64,000 bases of DNA from CAJXII01 sp965242915 (GCA_965242915.1 CBDETN010000025.1:145969-209968), one strand, 5' to 3'; counted from the first letter of the stretch, positions 8,804 to 18,240 are shown. Program-made: numbers and translations. Notes: generated from the letters alone by a model not told the origin.

Positions 8804-11159
8804 TCTAAAACTTGAAAACTTTAAAAAGTATAAATCGTACAAAATTGAATTTGGTCAAGGGCTTATTGGTATTATAGGTAAAAATGGCAGTGGAAAATCT
8901 ACTATATTTGAAGCGATTTTATTTGCACTTTATGGAGAGTTGAAACAGCGAGGTTGGAAAGATACTATTCGTAATGCAACGGCTACTACTAAAGATGTAG
9001 TGCTTATAGAACTTGTGTTTGAATTTGATGAGAAAGAATATAAAGTTATAAGAGAATTTAGAGGTAAAGCTTTATCCGCTAATGCTAAACTATTTAAAAA
9101 TGGAGAATTACAAGTATCTGGTGCAAAAGATGTAACAAATTCAATCATATCTCTTACAAAGATGTCTAAAGATGCTTTTTTACATACATTGTTTGCTTCA
9201 CAAAAAGAGCTTACAAGTTTGAGTTCTTTAAAAAATGAAGATAGAAGAAAGATGATAAGAAAACTTCTAGGTCTTGAAAAAATAGATTTTATAGAAAATT
9301 TACTAGTTGAAAAAAGTCGTGAGTTAAAAAGAGAGATTAGTGCTTTTGCTGAAGTCTTATTAGGTGAAGATGAGATAAAAGCAAAGCAAGAGCAGAACAA
9401 AGAAAATGAAACTATAAAAAAAGACTTAGAAAAAGAGAAACTAAAAAAATCAAAAGAGTTAGATACTACTAGATTAAAAGAGATAGATATAAAAAAAGAG
9501 TTGGTACAGATACAAGCAACTAAAGATAAAAAACAAAAACTTTTTAATGAACTTGAACTTATCAAAAACTCTATAAACTCAAATACTCAGCAACAAACAA
9601 AATTAACTGGGGAGTTAAAAGAGTTAGAGATTAAAAAAGCTGAATTAAAAAGTTTAGAACCAGTTAAAAAAGAGTATCAAACTACCTTAGAGTTATTAAA
9701 AGAGCAAGATAAACTTAAAGTTTATCATTTAAAAAAAGATGGACTTCAAAAAGAGCAAGAACAACTAAGAATTCAATACACAAAAAGTAAAAGTGATATA
9801 ACTACACTTGAAAAAGAGTGTGAAAGATATGATGAGTTTACATTTAGTGCAAAACAATTAGAACGAGATATATCTATACTGCAAGATGATATTGTGGATA
9901 AACAAACTATAGAAAAAGAGATAAGAGCTCAAATTGCTGGGGAACAAAAACTAATAGATGAAACAAATAAAAAGATAGCAAATATACAAAATTTAGGTCG
10001 TGAATCTAATTGCCCAACTTGCACAAGACCATTACTTGAAGAGTATGATAATGTTATAAATTCTTTAAATACAATAGTACAAAATATACATAAAATAAAC
10101 ATAGATAAATTTACAACTCAACTACAAAAAGTAGAAGAACAAAGAAATGAGTTTGTATCACAAAAGCAGATAAAAGATAAAGAGTTCTTAGAAGTATCAA
10201 AATCTATAAATCTAATTCAAAGTAAACAAAAAGATTTAGTTAAAGCAAAAGAGCATTTTACAGCTATTGAACAAAAAGGTTTAAAAAATAAACAAGAGTT
10301 AGAAAAACTAGAACAATATAGTTATGATGAATCAAAACATCTAAATATGGTAAGTAAGCACAATGAACTAAAACCAAAATATGAGTACATTTTACAGCTT
10401 GAAACTATGCTAAAAAGATTTACAACTATTGAACTTGAATTAAAAAATATAACAACATCAATATTAGAGCAAAAGAATCAATACGATGATAAAGAGATTG
10501 AATGGAAACTTATTAATTATAATGAAGCAACACACAAAATAAAACAAAAACTTTTTGATGATACTTCTAAAATAAAAGATGAGCAAACAAAAATATTAGG
10601 TGATATAAAAGTAAAAATAGCTTCAATAGTCGGTGAAATTAAAACAATACAAAGCTCACTTGATAACAATGATAAACAACTAAAAAAAGTGCAAACAAAA
10701 AAAGATGATTTATTAGACTACGACAAGATAAAAGCAAGTCTCGGAGAATTTAAAACAAAAATAAATTCAAAAGTAGCACCAAGAATATCTTCAATGGCAT
10801 CTGAGATGTACGCAACTATCACAAAGGGTAAATATCAACATATAGAAGTAAGCAACGACTTTAACTTTTATATTTATGATGATGGTAAAAAGTATCCAAT
10901 TGAAAGGTTTAGTGGTGGGGAGATAGACTTAGCAAACTTAGTTTTAAGGATTGCTATATCTAAAACTTTAGCTGAATTAAATGGTGCTAGTAGTATTGGA
11001 TTCTTAGCTTTTGATGAAGTATTTGGAAGTCAAGATGAGGAAAGGCGTATGGAGATACTTGAAGCTTTTCATACAATTAAAGAGCAGTATCGTCAGATAT
11101 TTTTGATAAGTCATGAGATGGAGATAAAAGAGATGTTTGAGATGGTTGTGGAGTTGTAG
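8790..11159 (+). CDS. SbcC/Rad50-like SMC-type ATPase subunit
   Basis: This 789-aa protein has an N-terminal Walker A (GKNGSGKST), two long coiled-coil arms, a zinc-hook CPTC near residues 408-411, and a C-terminal ABC signature (RFSGGE) with Walker B (LAFDEVFGS). It dimerises through the hook and drives the SbcD-like nuclease. Earlier in-frame ATGs exist at 8775 and 8787, but the GAGG at 8780-8783 is best spaced for ATG 8790, giving the usual MILxSLxLENF start. It overlaps the end of the sbcD-like gene. Confidence 0.88.
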   Translation: MILCSLKLENFKKYKSYKIEFGQGLIGIIGKNGSGKSTIFEAILFALYGELKQRGWKDTIRNATATTKDVVLIELVFEFDEKEYKVIREFRGKALSANAKLFKNGELQVSGAKDVTNSIISLTKMSKDAFLHTLFASQKELTSLSSLKNEDRRKMIRKLLGLEKIDFIENLLVEKSRELKREISAFAEVLLGEDEIKAKQEQNKENETIKKDLEKEKLKKSKELDTTRLKEIDIKKELVQIQATKDKKQKLFNELELIKNSINSNTQQQTKLTGELKELEIKKAELKSLEPVKKEYQTTLELLKEQDKLKVYHLKKDGLQKEQEQLRIQYTKSKSDITTLEKECERYDEFTFSAKQLERDISILQDDIVDKQTIEKEIRAQIAGEQKLIDETNKKIANIQNLGRESNCPTCTRPLLEEYDNVINSLNTIVQNIHKINIDKFTTQLQKVEEQRNEFVSQKQIKDKEFLEVSKSINLIQSKQKDLVKAKEHFTAIEQKGLKNKQELEKLEQYSYDESKHLNMVSKHNELKPKYEYILQLETMLKRFTTIELELKNITTSILEQKNQYDDKEIEWKLINYNEATHKIKQKLFDDTSKIKDEQTKILGDIKVKIASIVGEIKTIQSSLDNNDKQLKKVQTKKDDLLDYDKIKASLGEFKTKINSKVAPRISSMASEMYATITKGKYQHIEVSNDFNFYIYDDGKKYPIERFSGGEIDLANLVLRIAISKTLAELNGASSIGFLAFDEVFGSQDEERRMEILEAFHTIKEQYRQIFLISHEMEIKEMFEMVVEL

Positions 11160-11162
11160 AAT

Positions 11163-12059
11163 ATGAATGAGTTAGTTGTGATAGACGAAGAAAATATCAA
11201 AAATAAGATTTTTACTGTAAGAGGTTTGCAAGTGATGCTTGATAAAGATTTAGCTGAACTTTATGAAGTTGAAACAAAAGTTTTTAATCAAGCTGTAAAA
11301 AGAAATATTGAAAGATTTCCTGAAAATTTTAGGTTTCAATTGACAGATGATGAGTATAAAAACTTAAGGTCACAATTTGTGACCTTAAGTTTAGATTCAA
11401 AAAACGAATGGGGAAAGCATACTAAATATCTACCTTATGTATTTACAGAGCAAGGTGTATCAATGCTTAGTGCTGTATTAAAAAGTAAAGTTGCTATTGA
11501 TGTTAGTATTAAGATTATAAATAGTTTTGTAAATATGAGAAAAGTTATCTCAAATAATGCTTTAATATATCAGAGACTAGAAACTTTAGAACATAAACAA
11601 TTTTCTAATGATGAAAAATTCAATAAACTTTTTAATGCTATTGAAGAAAAATCTATTAAGCCAAAGCAGGGTATCTTTTTTGATGGAGAGGTTTATGATG
11701 CTTATGTGTTTGTGATTAATCTAATTAAAAGTGCTAAGAGTAGTATCGTACTTATTGATAACTATGTAGATGAAAGTGTTTTGACTATGTTGTCAAAAGC
11801 AGATGAAAATGTAACTGCTACTATTTATACAAAAACTATCAGTAAACAACTAAAACTGGATATTGAAAAATACAATACTCAATATCCAGAAATCATAATA
11901 AAAAAGTTTGATGATTCTCATGATAGGTTTTTGATACTTGATAATAAAGAGATTTATCATATTGGTGCTAGTTTGAAGGATTTGGGTAAGAAGTGGTTTG
12001 CTTTTTCTAAGTTGGATGTTGGGTCGTTTGGGATATTGGATAGGTTGGAGAATATATGA
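11163..12059 (+). CDS. ORF6N domain-containing protein
   Basis: Residues 8-100 form an ORF6N DNA-binding domain, seen in KilA-N-type phage proteins and chromosomal islands (VRGLQVMLDKDLAELYEVET, and RNIERFPENFRFQLT). The C-terminal half (about 170-298) has alternating beta/alpha segments, ending with HDRFLILD and HIGASLKDLGKKWFAF. That pattern is reminiscent of phospholipase D-like domains found at the C-terminus of some ORF6N proteins. It starts 3 bp after the sbcC-like gene, which may be incidental. The role is unknown; regulation or phage-related functions are typical for the domain. Confidence 0.75.
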   Translation: MNELVVIDEENIKNKIFTVRGLQVMLDKDLAELYEVETKVFNQAVKRNIERFPENFRFQLTDDEYKNLRSQFVTLSLDSKNEWGKHTKYLPYVFTEQGVSMLSAVLKSKVAIDVSIKIINSFVNMRKVISNNALIYQRLETLEHKQFSNDEKFNKLFNAIEEKSIKPKQGIFFDGEVYDAYVFVINLIKSAKSSIVLIDNYVDESVLTMLSKADENVTATIYTKTISKQLKLDIEKYNTQYPEIIIKKFDDSHDRFLILDNKEIYHIGASLKDLGKKWFAFSKLDVGSFGILDRLENI

Positions 12060-12598
12060 AAAAAATTAAATCTTATAAAAAGAAATTACAAGAAAAAAAT
12101 AGGCTAAAGAAAAAGACATTATCATTACTTAGAAAATATTCAGTAAAACAATGGCTCATACTAATTCGTAAAATTAATATTAATCCAACTACACTAACTC
12201 ATAAAGCAGAATTCTTAACTGTTGCTTCTGATATGGCTATTAGAATAGCTAAAAAAAATGATAATGAATTAGATTTACCATTATCTAATGAATGTAATAA
12301 TTTAATACATGCAGAAATTGATTTAACAGATAGTACAAATAATTTAATAAAACTATTTGGAATGGGAGGGCTATCTTTATTCGCTGTATGGCAAAATAGA
12401 TTAAATTATATTGATGTAAATATACTTGGAAGAATGCCACTTCTTTATAAAGATTATAATAAACATCTCTCTTCTACTATTGGAATTTCAATTGAAGATA
12501 TCTATATAATATTATTAGCAATGATAGGAACTTGTAAAGACAAGATATTATTTAAAAAAGATATATGGAATGACCCCAATAAACTAGACACTATTTAA
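12056..12598 (+). CDS. Hypothetical protein, 3' end replaced by IS3 terminus
   Basis: The start codon overlaps the previous stop by ATGA, so this gene is coupled to the ORF6N gene. The protein begins with a Lys-rich stretch and has helical segments. I do not recognise a family. The genuine coding sequence runs only to about 12565: from there the reading frame enters the left inverted repeat of an IS3-family element, which supplies the last residues (NDPNKLDTI). The native C-terminus is therefore lost and its original length is unknown. Confidence 0.55.
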   Translation: MKKIKSYKKKLQEKNRLKKKTLSLLRKYSVKQWLILIRKININPTTLTHKAEFLTVASDMAIRIAKKNDNELDLPLSNECNNLIHAEIDLTDSTNNLIKLFGMGGLSLFAVWQNRLNYIDVNILGRMPLLYKDYNKHLSSTIGISIEDIYIILLAMIGTCKDKILFKKDIWNDPNKLDTI

Positions 12599-12610
12599 TT
12601 CAGTTAATAC

Positions 12611-13429
12611 CTAAACTTTTGTGCCACTTTCATTGTATCTTTTTTCAAATTCATTTGGACTTATATATCCTAAATAACTATGTCTTCTTTTTGGATTATA
12701 AAACATCTCTATATATTCAAATATTTTTGATGCTGCAATTTCTCTAGTTAAAAATATATGCTTTCTTACAAGTTCTTTTTTAAGAGTTTTAAAAAAACTC
12801 TCAGCAACTGCATTATCATAACAATTTCCTCTTCTGCTCATGCTTGGTGTAATATTATGTTTATTTGCAAATACTTTATAGTCATAAGAGCTATACTGGC
12901 TTCCTTGATCAGAATGTAAAATTACTTTTGTATTTGTTCGATTTATTCGTTGAACAGCTATTTTTATAGCATCTAAAACTAATGGTGTTGTCATTCTATT
13001 ACTTGTTGCCCATCCTATAACTTTTCTGCTAAATAAATCTATAACTGTTGCAAGATATATCCATCCCTCATGAGTTCTAATATAAGTTATGTCACTAACC
13101 CAACTCTCATTAGGAGAGTTAGAGATAAAACACTGTTGTAAATAATTAGGATGTGCTTTATGTTTAGCACCAGATTTATGCTTTGGCTTTCGTTTATAGC
13201 TACCTACACCATATAAATTAGCAACAGCCATTAGTCTAGCTACTCTTTTTTTATTTACATCAATACCTGATGCAATTAAATCTTTATGAATGTTTCTATA
13301 ACCATAAATCCCATTACACTCTTTAAATAGTTCTTTTATATGAATAGTTAATTCTTTATTTTTTTGTTCTCTTTTAGAAATTGGTTGAGTTAGCCACTGA
13401 TAATAACCACTATGGTGTACTTGCATCAC
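12611..13429 (-). CDS. IS3-family transposase OrfB (DDE integrase)
   Basis: This 272-aa product has the rve/DDE catalytic core: D in WVSDITYIRT, D in HSDQGSQYSS and E in NAVAESFFKTL. It has an N-terminal HTH_21-like segment (YGYRNIHKDL). A GTG serves as nominal start at 13429. However, this frame is open further upstream to the A6G run at 13519-13525 within orfA, so it is probably made as an OrfAB fusion by -1 frameshifting. Confidence 0.9.
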   Translation of the reverse strand: MMQVHHSGYYQWLTQPISKREQKNKELTIHIKELFKECNGIYGYRNIHKDLIASGIDVNKKRVARLMAVANLYGVGSYKRKPKHKSGAKHKAHPNYLQQCFISNSPNESWVSDITYIRTHEGWIYLATVIDLFSRKVIGWATSNRMTTPLVLDAIKIAVQRINRTNTKVILHSDQGSQYSSYDYKVFANKHNITPSMSRRGNCYDNAVAESFFKTLKKELVRKHIFLTREIAASKIFEYIEMFYNPKRRHSYLGYISPNEFEKRYNESGTKV

Positions 13430-13485
13430 TTTACACAGTTTTCTAACCGTATAAAATGAACTATATTCTTTAATAAAAGAGTATT

Positions 13486-13770
13486 TTAGTTTATGTGGCT
13501 TGCAAAGTACACCGCGGCCTTTTTTAGTATATCCCTCTCTTCAGTAACTCTTTTAAGTTCTTTTTGTAGTTTTTTAATTTCTGCATTTGATGAATCTAAT
13601 ATTTTATGTTTTTCTATTGCTTGTGGAGATTCAAGTCTTTTTATCCAATTTCTAAGAGAATCTGGATGAATACCTAACCTTTCAGCTGTATCATTAATAC
13701 TATAACCATTTTTAGTAACTTGCTTTACTGCTTCTATTCTAAACTCTTCACTATACGCTCTTCTTGCCAT
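13486..13770 (-). CDS. IS3-family transposase OrfA
   Basis: This 94-aa protein has an N-terminal helix-turn-helix (SINDTAERLGIHPDSLRNWI) that binds the element ends and a C-terminal leucine-zipper-like segment. AAAAAAG (13525 down to 13519) just before the end is the canonical IS3 slippery site. The -1 frame downstream is open into orfB. Confidence 0.9.
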   Translation of the reverse strand: MARRAYSEEFRIEAVKQVTKNGYSINDTAERLGIHPDSLRNWIKRLESPQAIEKHKILDSSNAEIKKLQKELKRVTEERDILKKAAVYFASHIN

Positions 13771-13835
13771 TTTTAACCCTTTGTAAATTTTACAATGATT
13801 TTTATCATTGCTCTATTAATTTACTGAATTAAAAT

Positions 13836-15518
13836 ATGTCTAGTTTATTGGGGTCATTCCAAACCTATAACTATAATGAGATAGGAAATATAACTTATAA
13901 ATCAGATGTTGGAGATTATGAATATTTAAAAGCTCATCAAGTTAAAACAGCAGGAACAAATAACTATACCTATGATAAAAACGGTAATGTAATAAAAAAG
14001 AATAATACAACTATAGAATATAACTCAAACAATAAACCGACACAATTAAAAAACCAAACCACCACAACACAATTTTTCTATAACCCAAACAAACAAAGAT
14101 ATAAAAAAATACTAAACGGTAACACAACCTTTTATATAGGTAAACACTATGAAGAAGAATACACCCAAAACAATACACTCTTAAAAAAGAATTACATCTA
14201 CGCTGGCAACGAGTTAATAGCAATTCATACAACAGAAGATGACGGCAACTTAATCCTCCCTCAAAACAGATACTTACATAAAGATTCACTAGGTTCAATA
14301 GATACTATAACAAATGAATCAGGAGTAGTAATTCAAAGATTAGCCTACACTCCTTTCGGTAAACAAATAGTACAATCTTGGATAAATCAAAATCAATCTA
14401 TTAAACCCTTAGTCAAAAGAGGATATACTGGTCATGAGCATATTAAAGAGTTTAATCTTATACATATGAATGCAAGGATATACGACCCAACTATTGGAAG
14501 ATTTCTTTCAGCAGATACAATTATCCCTTATATGTATAATACGCAGTCTTTTAATAGATATTCTTATGTTAGGAATAATCCTTTAAAATATATTGATCCT
14601 TCTGGGCATTGGGGATTTAGTAGTTTTACTAGGGTTTTTAAGAAGATTGTTAAAAATACTCATACACTATTTAAAAAAATAGATGTAGGTGCAAGAATAC
14701 TTTATTCCAAACCTGTAAAAAGATTTTTTATAAAGTATAAATGGGCAAGAACTGTAGGAACTATGGTTGCAGCTTACTTTGGACCGGCAGCAGTTGCTGT
14801 TTTCTCTGCATATTTAACAGAGATACAAGGTGGTAGTTATTCTGATATGTTAAAGTCAGCAGTTGTTTCATATGCAAGTGCTTATGTAGCTTATGGGGTA
14901 GCAGAGGGTACATCTAGTTTATTTGATATATCAAGTGAAGCTGCCCACTCTGCTTCGTTTTTAAATGCAGGTGGAAATTATGGAGTAGCTACATTTAAAG
15001 CTGCAGCTCATGGACTTAGTAGAGTTGCTTTTGCTAAGGCACAAGGACAAAAGACTAGTTCTGCTTTTTGGTCTGGGTTTGTAGCTAGTGGATTTAGTGT
15101 AGGAAATGAAGGATATGGTGGAATGGAAGCAAGAACTGCAATAATGGCAATTGTTGGTGGAACAACTTCTGAAATCTCCGGTGGTAAGTTTGCTAATGGG
15201 GCTGTTACTGGGGCTTTTATTCATCTTTATAATGCTGAAAATTTTGGACAGAAAGTTATGAATAAAGCTGTAGATATTTATTATAATGGAACTAGGACAA
15301 AGAATATGGCTAATATTATAAATAGAGGAAGAATAGGTGCGGGAGTTGGAATCACAACTGGTGGAATTATAGGTGGACCAGCAGGTGCTGCTGCATTTGG
15401 AGTAATTGGAACAGGTGGAGGTATGCTATATGGAGCGGTTGAGAATTCATTAAATATGAAAATACCAATAAACAGAAGAGAACTCTTAATAGAAGCAGGA
15501 AAACATGCAACACAATAA
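13836..15518 (+). CDS. Rhs/YD-repeat protein, 5'-truncated, toxin tail A
   Basis: This is the C-terminal part of an Rhs polymorphic toxin. It contains YD-repeat segments (YNEIGNITY, NYTYDKNGNV), the Rhs-core signature (YDPTIGRFLSAD, RYSYVRNNPLKYIDPSGH, near residues 212-257), a Gly/Ala-rich pre-toxin region ending FANGAVTGAFIHLYNAE, and a unique tail of about 90 residues. The tail is glycine-rich and hydrophobic (RIGAGVGITTGGIIGGPAG), suggesting a membrane-active toxin. The apparent ATG lies inside the right repeat of IS3-1, so the long N-terminal Rhs shell is missing and this is a remnant. It overlaps the next gene by 14 bp. Confidence 0.82.
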   Translation: MSSLLGSFQTYNYNEIGNITYKSDVGDYEYLKAHQVKTAGTNNYTYDKNGNVIKKNNTTIEYNSNNKPTQLKNQTTTTQFFYNPNKQRYKKILNGNTTFYIGKHYEEEYTQNNTLLKKNYIYAGNELIAIHTTEDDGNLILPQNRYLHKDSLGSIDTITNESGVVIQRLAYTPFGKQIVQSWINQNQSIKPLVKRGYTGHEHIKEFNLIHMNARIYDPTIGRFLSADTIIPYMYNTQSFNRYSYVRNNPLKYIDPSGHWGFSSFTRVFKKIVKNTHTLFKKIDVGARILYSKPVKRFFIKYKWARTVGTMVAAYFGPAAVAVFSAYLTEIQGGSYSDMLKSAVVSYASAYVAYGVAEGTSSLFDISSEAAHSASFLNAGGNYGVATFKAAAHGLSRVAFAKAQGQKTSSAFWSGFVASGFSVGNEGYGGMEARTAIMAIVGGTTSEISGGKFANGAVTGAFIHLYNAENFGQKVMNKAVDIYYNGTRTKNMANIINRGRIGAGVGITTGGIIGGPAGAAAFGVIGTGGGMLYGAVENSLNMKIPINRRELLIEAGKHATQ

Positions 15519-15810
15519 TATAAGTGATACATCTTATAATGATTTTATTATAAAATATTTTCCTTATTTTATGGTACTTACTTCATTTTTTGATTTGAGT
15601 GAAATAGTATTTAATTTAATCTGGTTTATAATATTACTAATAATAAGAAAATATAATAATGATAAGTTATTATATTTGTTATTGATTATTGTAGTTATTA
15701 TTGGATTAACTTTAAATACTAGTTTGTTTTCTATATTAGCTAGTATTATAATATCTATAATGTATCATATGTTAATTAAATACCCAAATAAATTTAGAAT
15801 AGCAAACTAA
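15505..15810 (+). CDS. Putative immunity protein A (small multi-TM protein)
   Basis: This 101-aa protein has about three hydrophobic segments: near residues 30-46 (IVFNLIWFIILLIIR), 54-70 (LLYLLLIIVVIIGLTL) and 73-92. Its ATG lies 14 bp inside the upstream Rhs gene. That tight coupling and the variable position directly behind an Rhs C-terminus are typical of immunity genes. A membrane immunity protein fits the glycine-rich, hydrophobic toxin tail. No family recognised, so function is inferred from position. Confidence 0.6.
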   Translation: MQHNNISDTSYNDFIIKYFPYFMVLTSFFDLSEIVFNLIWFIILLIIRKYNNDKLLYLLLIIVVIIGLTLNTSLFSILASIIISIMYHMLIKYPNKFRIAN

Positions 15811-15889
15811 ATTACTAATGTATTATTTAAAACGAAGTCAGATTAAGTTATTAAGTTTATTATTAATTAGTTTTGTCATAGTATTCGCT

Positions 15890-15958
15890 GGTTCCCACTC
15901 TCCTGAGTGGGCAACCCATATATAAAGTAAACACAAAAGAAACAGTTAAATAAATATG
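15890..15958 (+). repeat. Cassette-boundary repeat, copy 1 (palindrome plus leader)
   Basis: The unit starts with a palindrome at 15890-15916 (core CCCACTCTCCTGAGTGGG; 7-bp stem, extended by GGTT/AACC with one bulged base). A conserved A-rich spacer of about 40 bp follows and ends in the start codon of the Rhs cassette at 15956. The same unit recurs at 18541-18609 and, split by an IS, at 21751-21768 plus 23565-23624. Confidence 0.8.
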
Positions 15959-17710
15959 ATAAATAAAAAACAAACAACTCCATATCTAAATAATCTACTA
16001 TCATACATAAAACTATCACAAAATATCCAACAATACAACCAACTAAAAGAAGTATATTATTATCTCTATTTAATAGCCCATCAAGTTAAAACAGCAGGAA
16101 CAAATAACTACACTTATGATGCAAACGGTAATGTAATAAAAAAGAATAATACAACTATAGAATATAACTCAAACAATAAACCGACACAATTAAAAAACCA
16201 AACAACCACAACACAATTTTTCTATAACTCAAACAAACAAAGATATAAAAAAATACTAAACGGTAACACAACCTTTTATATAGGTAAACACTATGAAGAA
16301 GAATACACCCAAAACAATACACTCTTAAAAAAGAATTACATCTACGCTGGCAACGAGTTAATAGCAATTCATACAACAGAAGATGACGGCAACCTAATTC
16401 TCCCTCAAAACAGATACTTACATAAAGATTCACTAGGTTCAATAGATACTATAACAAATGAATCAGGAGTAGTAATTCAAAGATTAGCTTACACTCCTTT
16501 CGGTAAACAAATAGTACAATCTTGGATAAATCAAAATCAATCTATTAAACCCTTAGTCAAAAGAGGATATACTGGTCATGAGCATATTAAAGAACATAAT
16601 CTTATACATATGAATGCAAGGATATATGACCCGACTATAGGAAGATTTCTTTCAGCAGATACAATTATCCCTTATATGTATAATACGCAGTCTTTTAATA
16701 GATATTCTTATGTTAGGAATAATCCTTTAAAATATATTGATCCTTCTGGGCATTGGGGATTTAGTAGTTTTACTAGGGTTTTTAAGAAGATTGTTAAAAA
16801 TACTCATACACTATTTAAAAAAATAGATGTAGGTGCAAGAATACTTTATTCCAAACCTGTAAAAAGATTTTTTATAAAGTATAAATGGGCAAGAACTGTA
16901 GGAACTATGGTTTCTGCTTACTTTGGAGGACCAGCAGGTGCTGCTGCTTTTTCTGCATATTTAACAGAGATTCAGGGTGGTAGCTATACTGATATGTTAA
17001 AGTCAGCAGTTATTTCATATGCAAGTGCTTATGTAGCCAAAGGTATTGGTGATGCATATGGACATGATTCAAGTTTCTTAGCTGAAAATGGTGGAGGTAC
17101 AGGATATGCAAGTGTTACGACTGGTTATACTAATGCAGGAATGAAAGCTGTGGCACATGGATTAAGTAGAGTTGCATTTGCTAAAGCTCAAGGACAAAAG
17201 ACTAGTTCAGCTTTTTGGAGTGGGTTTGTTGCTAGTGGATTTGCAGCTTCACAAAGTATGGGAAGAGAAGTAGGTACAGTTGTAACTGCTGTAATATCAG
17301 GAACTACATCTAAAATCTCTGGTGGTAAGTTTGCTAATGGGGCTGTTACTGGGGCTTTTATTCATTTGTTTAATGCTTGGGGCGGATTTAGAAAATTAGG
17401 AGGAAAAGTACTTATAGGACAAAGGGGTTCAATGGCAGATAAAGATAATAATATGATTGCTCATGAACAATTTTTCTTTGATGATGGTACTACTATTGGG
17501 TATGGTGGAGAAGGTATGATTGATAAAAATGAAAATATTTCAGATTACAGTCAATTAAAATATTATGATGATAATGTATTGCGACAAGCAGTGGATAATG
17601 TAGGAGAATGGAGTGGAAATGACTATTCAAATTTACCATGGAAACAACGCAACTGTCAAACTTATGGTGAAGCGGTGACAAATGAATATCATAGACTAGG
17701 AGGTAAATAA
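15956..17710 (+). CDS. Displaced Rhs core with toxin tail B
   Basis: This 584-aa hybrid begins with a leader of about 41 aa not related to Rhs (LNNLLSYIKLSQNIQQYNQL), then joins Rhs YD repeats at AHQVKTAG, the core signature (YDPTIGRFLSAD, YIDPSGH) and the pre-toxin region ending FANGAVTGAFIHLFNA. The tail of about 110 residues is polar and unlike tails A and C: IAHEQFFF, TTIGYGGEGMID and WKQRNCQTYGEAV. The His and Cys-containing motifs are compatible with a papain-like/NlpC-type hydrolase, but this is a guess. No signal peptide or Rhs shell N-terminus is present, so it is an orphan cassette. TAATG overlap couples it to its candidate immunity gene. Confidence 0.75.
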   Translation: MINKKQTTPYLNNLLSYIKLSQNIQQYNQLKEVYYYLYLIAHQVKTAGTNNYTYDANGNVIKKNNTTIEYNSNNKPTQLKNQTTTTQFFYNSNKQRYKKILNGNTTFYIGKHYEEEYTQNNTLLKKNYIYAGNELIAIHTTEDDGNLILPQNRYLHKDSLGSIDTITNESGVVIQRLAYTPFGKQIVQSWINQNQSIKPLVKRGYTGHEHIKEHNLIHMNARIYDPTIGRFLSADTIIPYMYNTQSFNRYSYVRNNPLKYIDPSGHWGFSSFTRVFKKIVKNTHTLFKKIDVGARILYSKPVKRFFIKYKWARTVGTMVSAYFGGPAGAAAFSAYLTEIQGGSYTDMLKSAVISYASAYVAKGIGDAYGHDSSFLAENGGGTGYASVTTGYTNAGMKAVAHGLSRVAFAKAQGQKTSSAFWSGFVASGFAASQSMGREVGTVVTAVISGTTSKISGGKFANGAVTGAFIHLFNAWGGFRKLGGKVLIGQRGSMADKDNNMIAHEQFFFDDGTTIGYGGEGMIDKNENISDYSQLKYYDDNVLRQAVDNVGEWSGNDYSNLPWKQRNCQTYGEAVTNEYHRLGGK

Positions 17711-18240
17711 TGAAATATTTTTTTATTTTTTTATTTATGTTAGGAATGTATATATATTATTTATCTAAAACTGAAATTATTACTATGTATATATTTGAAA
17801 ATAAAGATGCAATTGCAGAGTTGAAAAAACCTATAATATATCAAAATATATCAAAAATTGAAGATATAAATGGTATATATAAATTTGATTGTAAAAGTAA
17901 ATGGTTAACAACATATAAAAAATATGAGGTTGGGGTTGCCATGAAATATAAATTTTTAACAACAGAGTGGCATAAAACCAATCCTACTCCTTCGAAGCAA
18001 ACTAATATAAAAGCTAAAGTTACAATAAAAGATAAAAATAATAATATTATTTATCATAAAATTAAAAATAGCTATGGAGGTTATGGTTGGTTACGTTATA
18101 AACAATTTATGGTTTTAGATAGATTTAGTGTAGATGAATGTAAAGATATAATTTTACAAATAGATTTTATTGATAGTACAATAAAAAATGTACCTACAGA
18201 TTTAATGTATTTTTATATTAAGGTTGATGAAAGATTATAA
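17710..18240 (+). CDS. Putative immunity protein B (membrane-anchored)
   Basis: This 176-aa protein has an N-terminal hydrophobic segment (YFFIFLFMLGMYIYYL, residues 3-18) acting as signal anchor, then a beta-rich domain with two Cys (FDCKS and DECKD). Its ATG overlaps the stop of the Rhs cassette by one base. Position and coupling suggest the immunity protein for tail B. A periplasm-facing anchor would imply a toxin acting in the periplasm. No family recognised with confidence. Confidence 0.6.
   Translation: MKYFFIFLFMLGMYIYYLSKTEIITMYIFENKDAIAELKKPIIYQNISKIEDINGIYKFDCKSKWLTTYKKYEVGVAMKYKFLTTEWHKTNPTPSKQTNIKAKVTIKDKNNNIIYHKIKNSYGGYGWLRYKQFMVLDRFSVDECKDIILQIDFIDSTIKNVPTDLMYFYIKVDERL

Larger units (their letters stand above)
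12566..13861 (-). mobile_element. IS3-family insertion sequence (IS3-1)
   Basis: The ends are inverted repeats of about 40 bp starting TGGAATGACCCC. The left copy is 12566-12607 and the right copy about 13820-13861, with only a few mismatches. It encodes OrfA and OrfB on the minus strand. The left flank (a hypothetical gene) and right flank (an Rhs gene) show no matching 3-4 bp target duplication. The element therefore probably marks a deletion or recombination junction rather than a simple insertion. Confidence 0.85.

Noticed and set aside
8930..9565. Long antisense frame of 211 codons inside the sbcC-like gene
   Set aside because: It is a shadow of the Lys/Glu-rich coiled coil, giving a Ser/Phe/Ile-rich translation with no motif.
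14011..14298. Antisense frame of 95 codons, repeated at 16155-16442 and within 18737-19177
   Set aside because: It is conserved between copies only because the Rhs DNA is duplicated. It opposes a clear YD-repeat coding sequence and has no domain or ribosome site.
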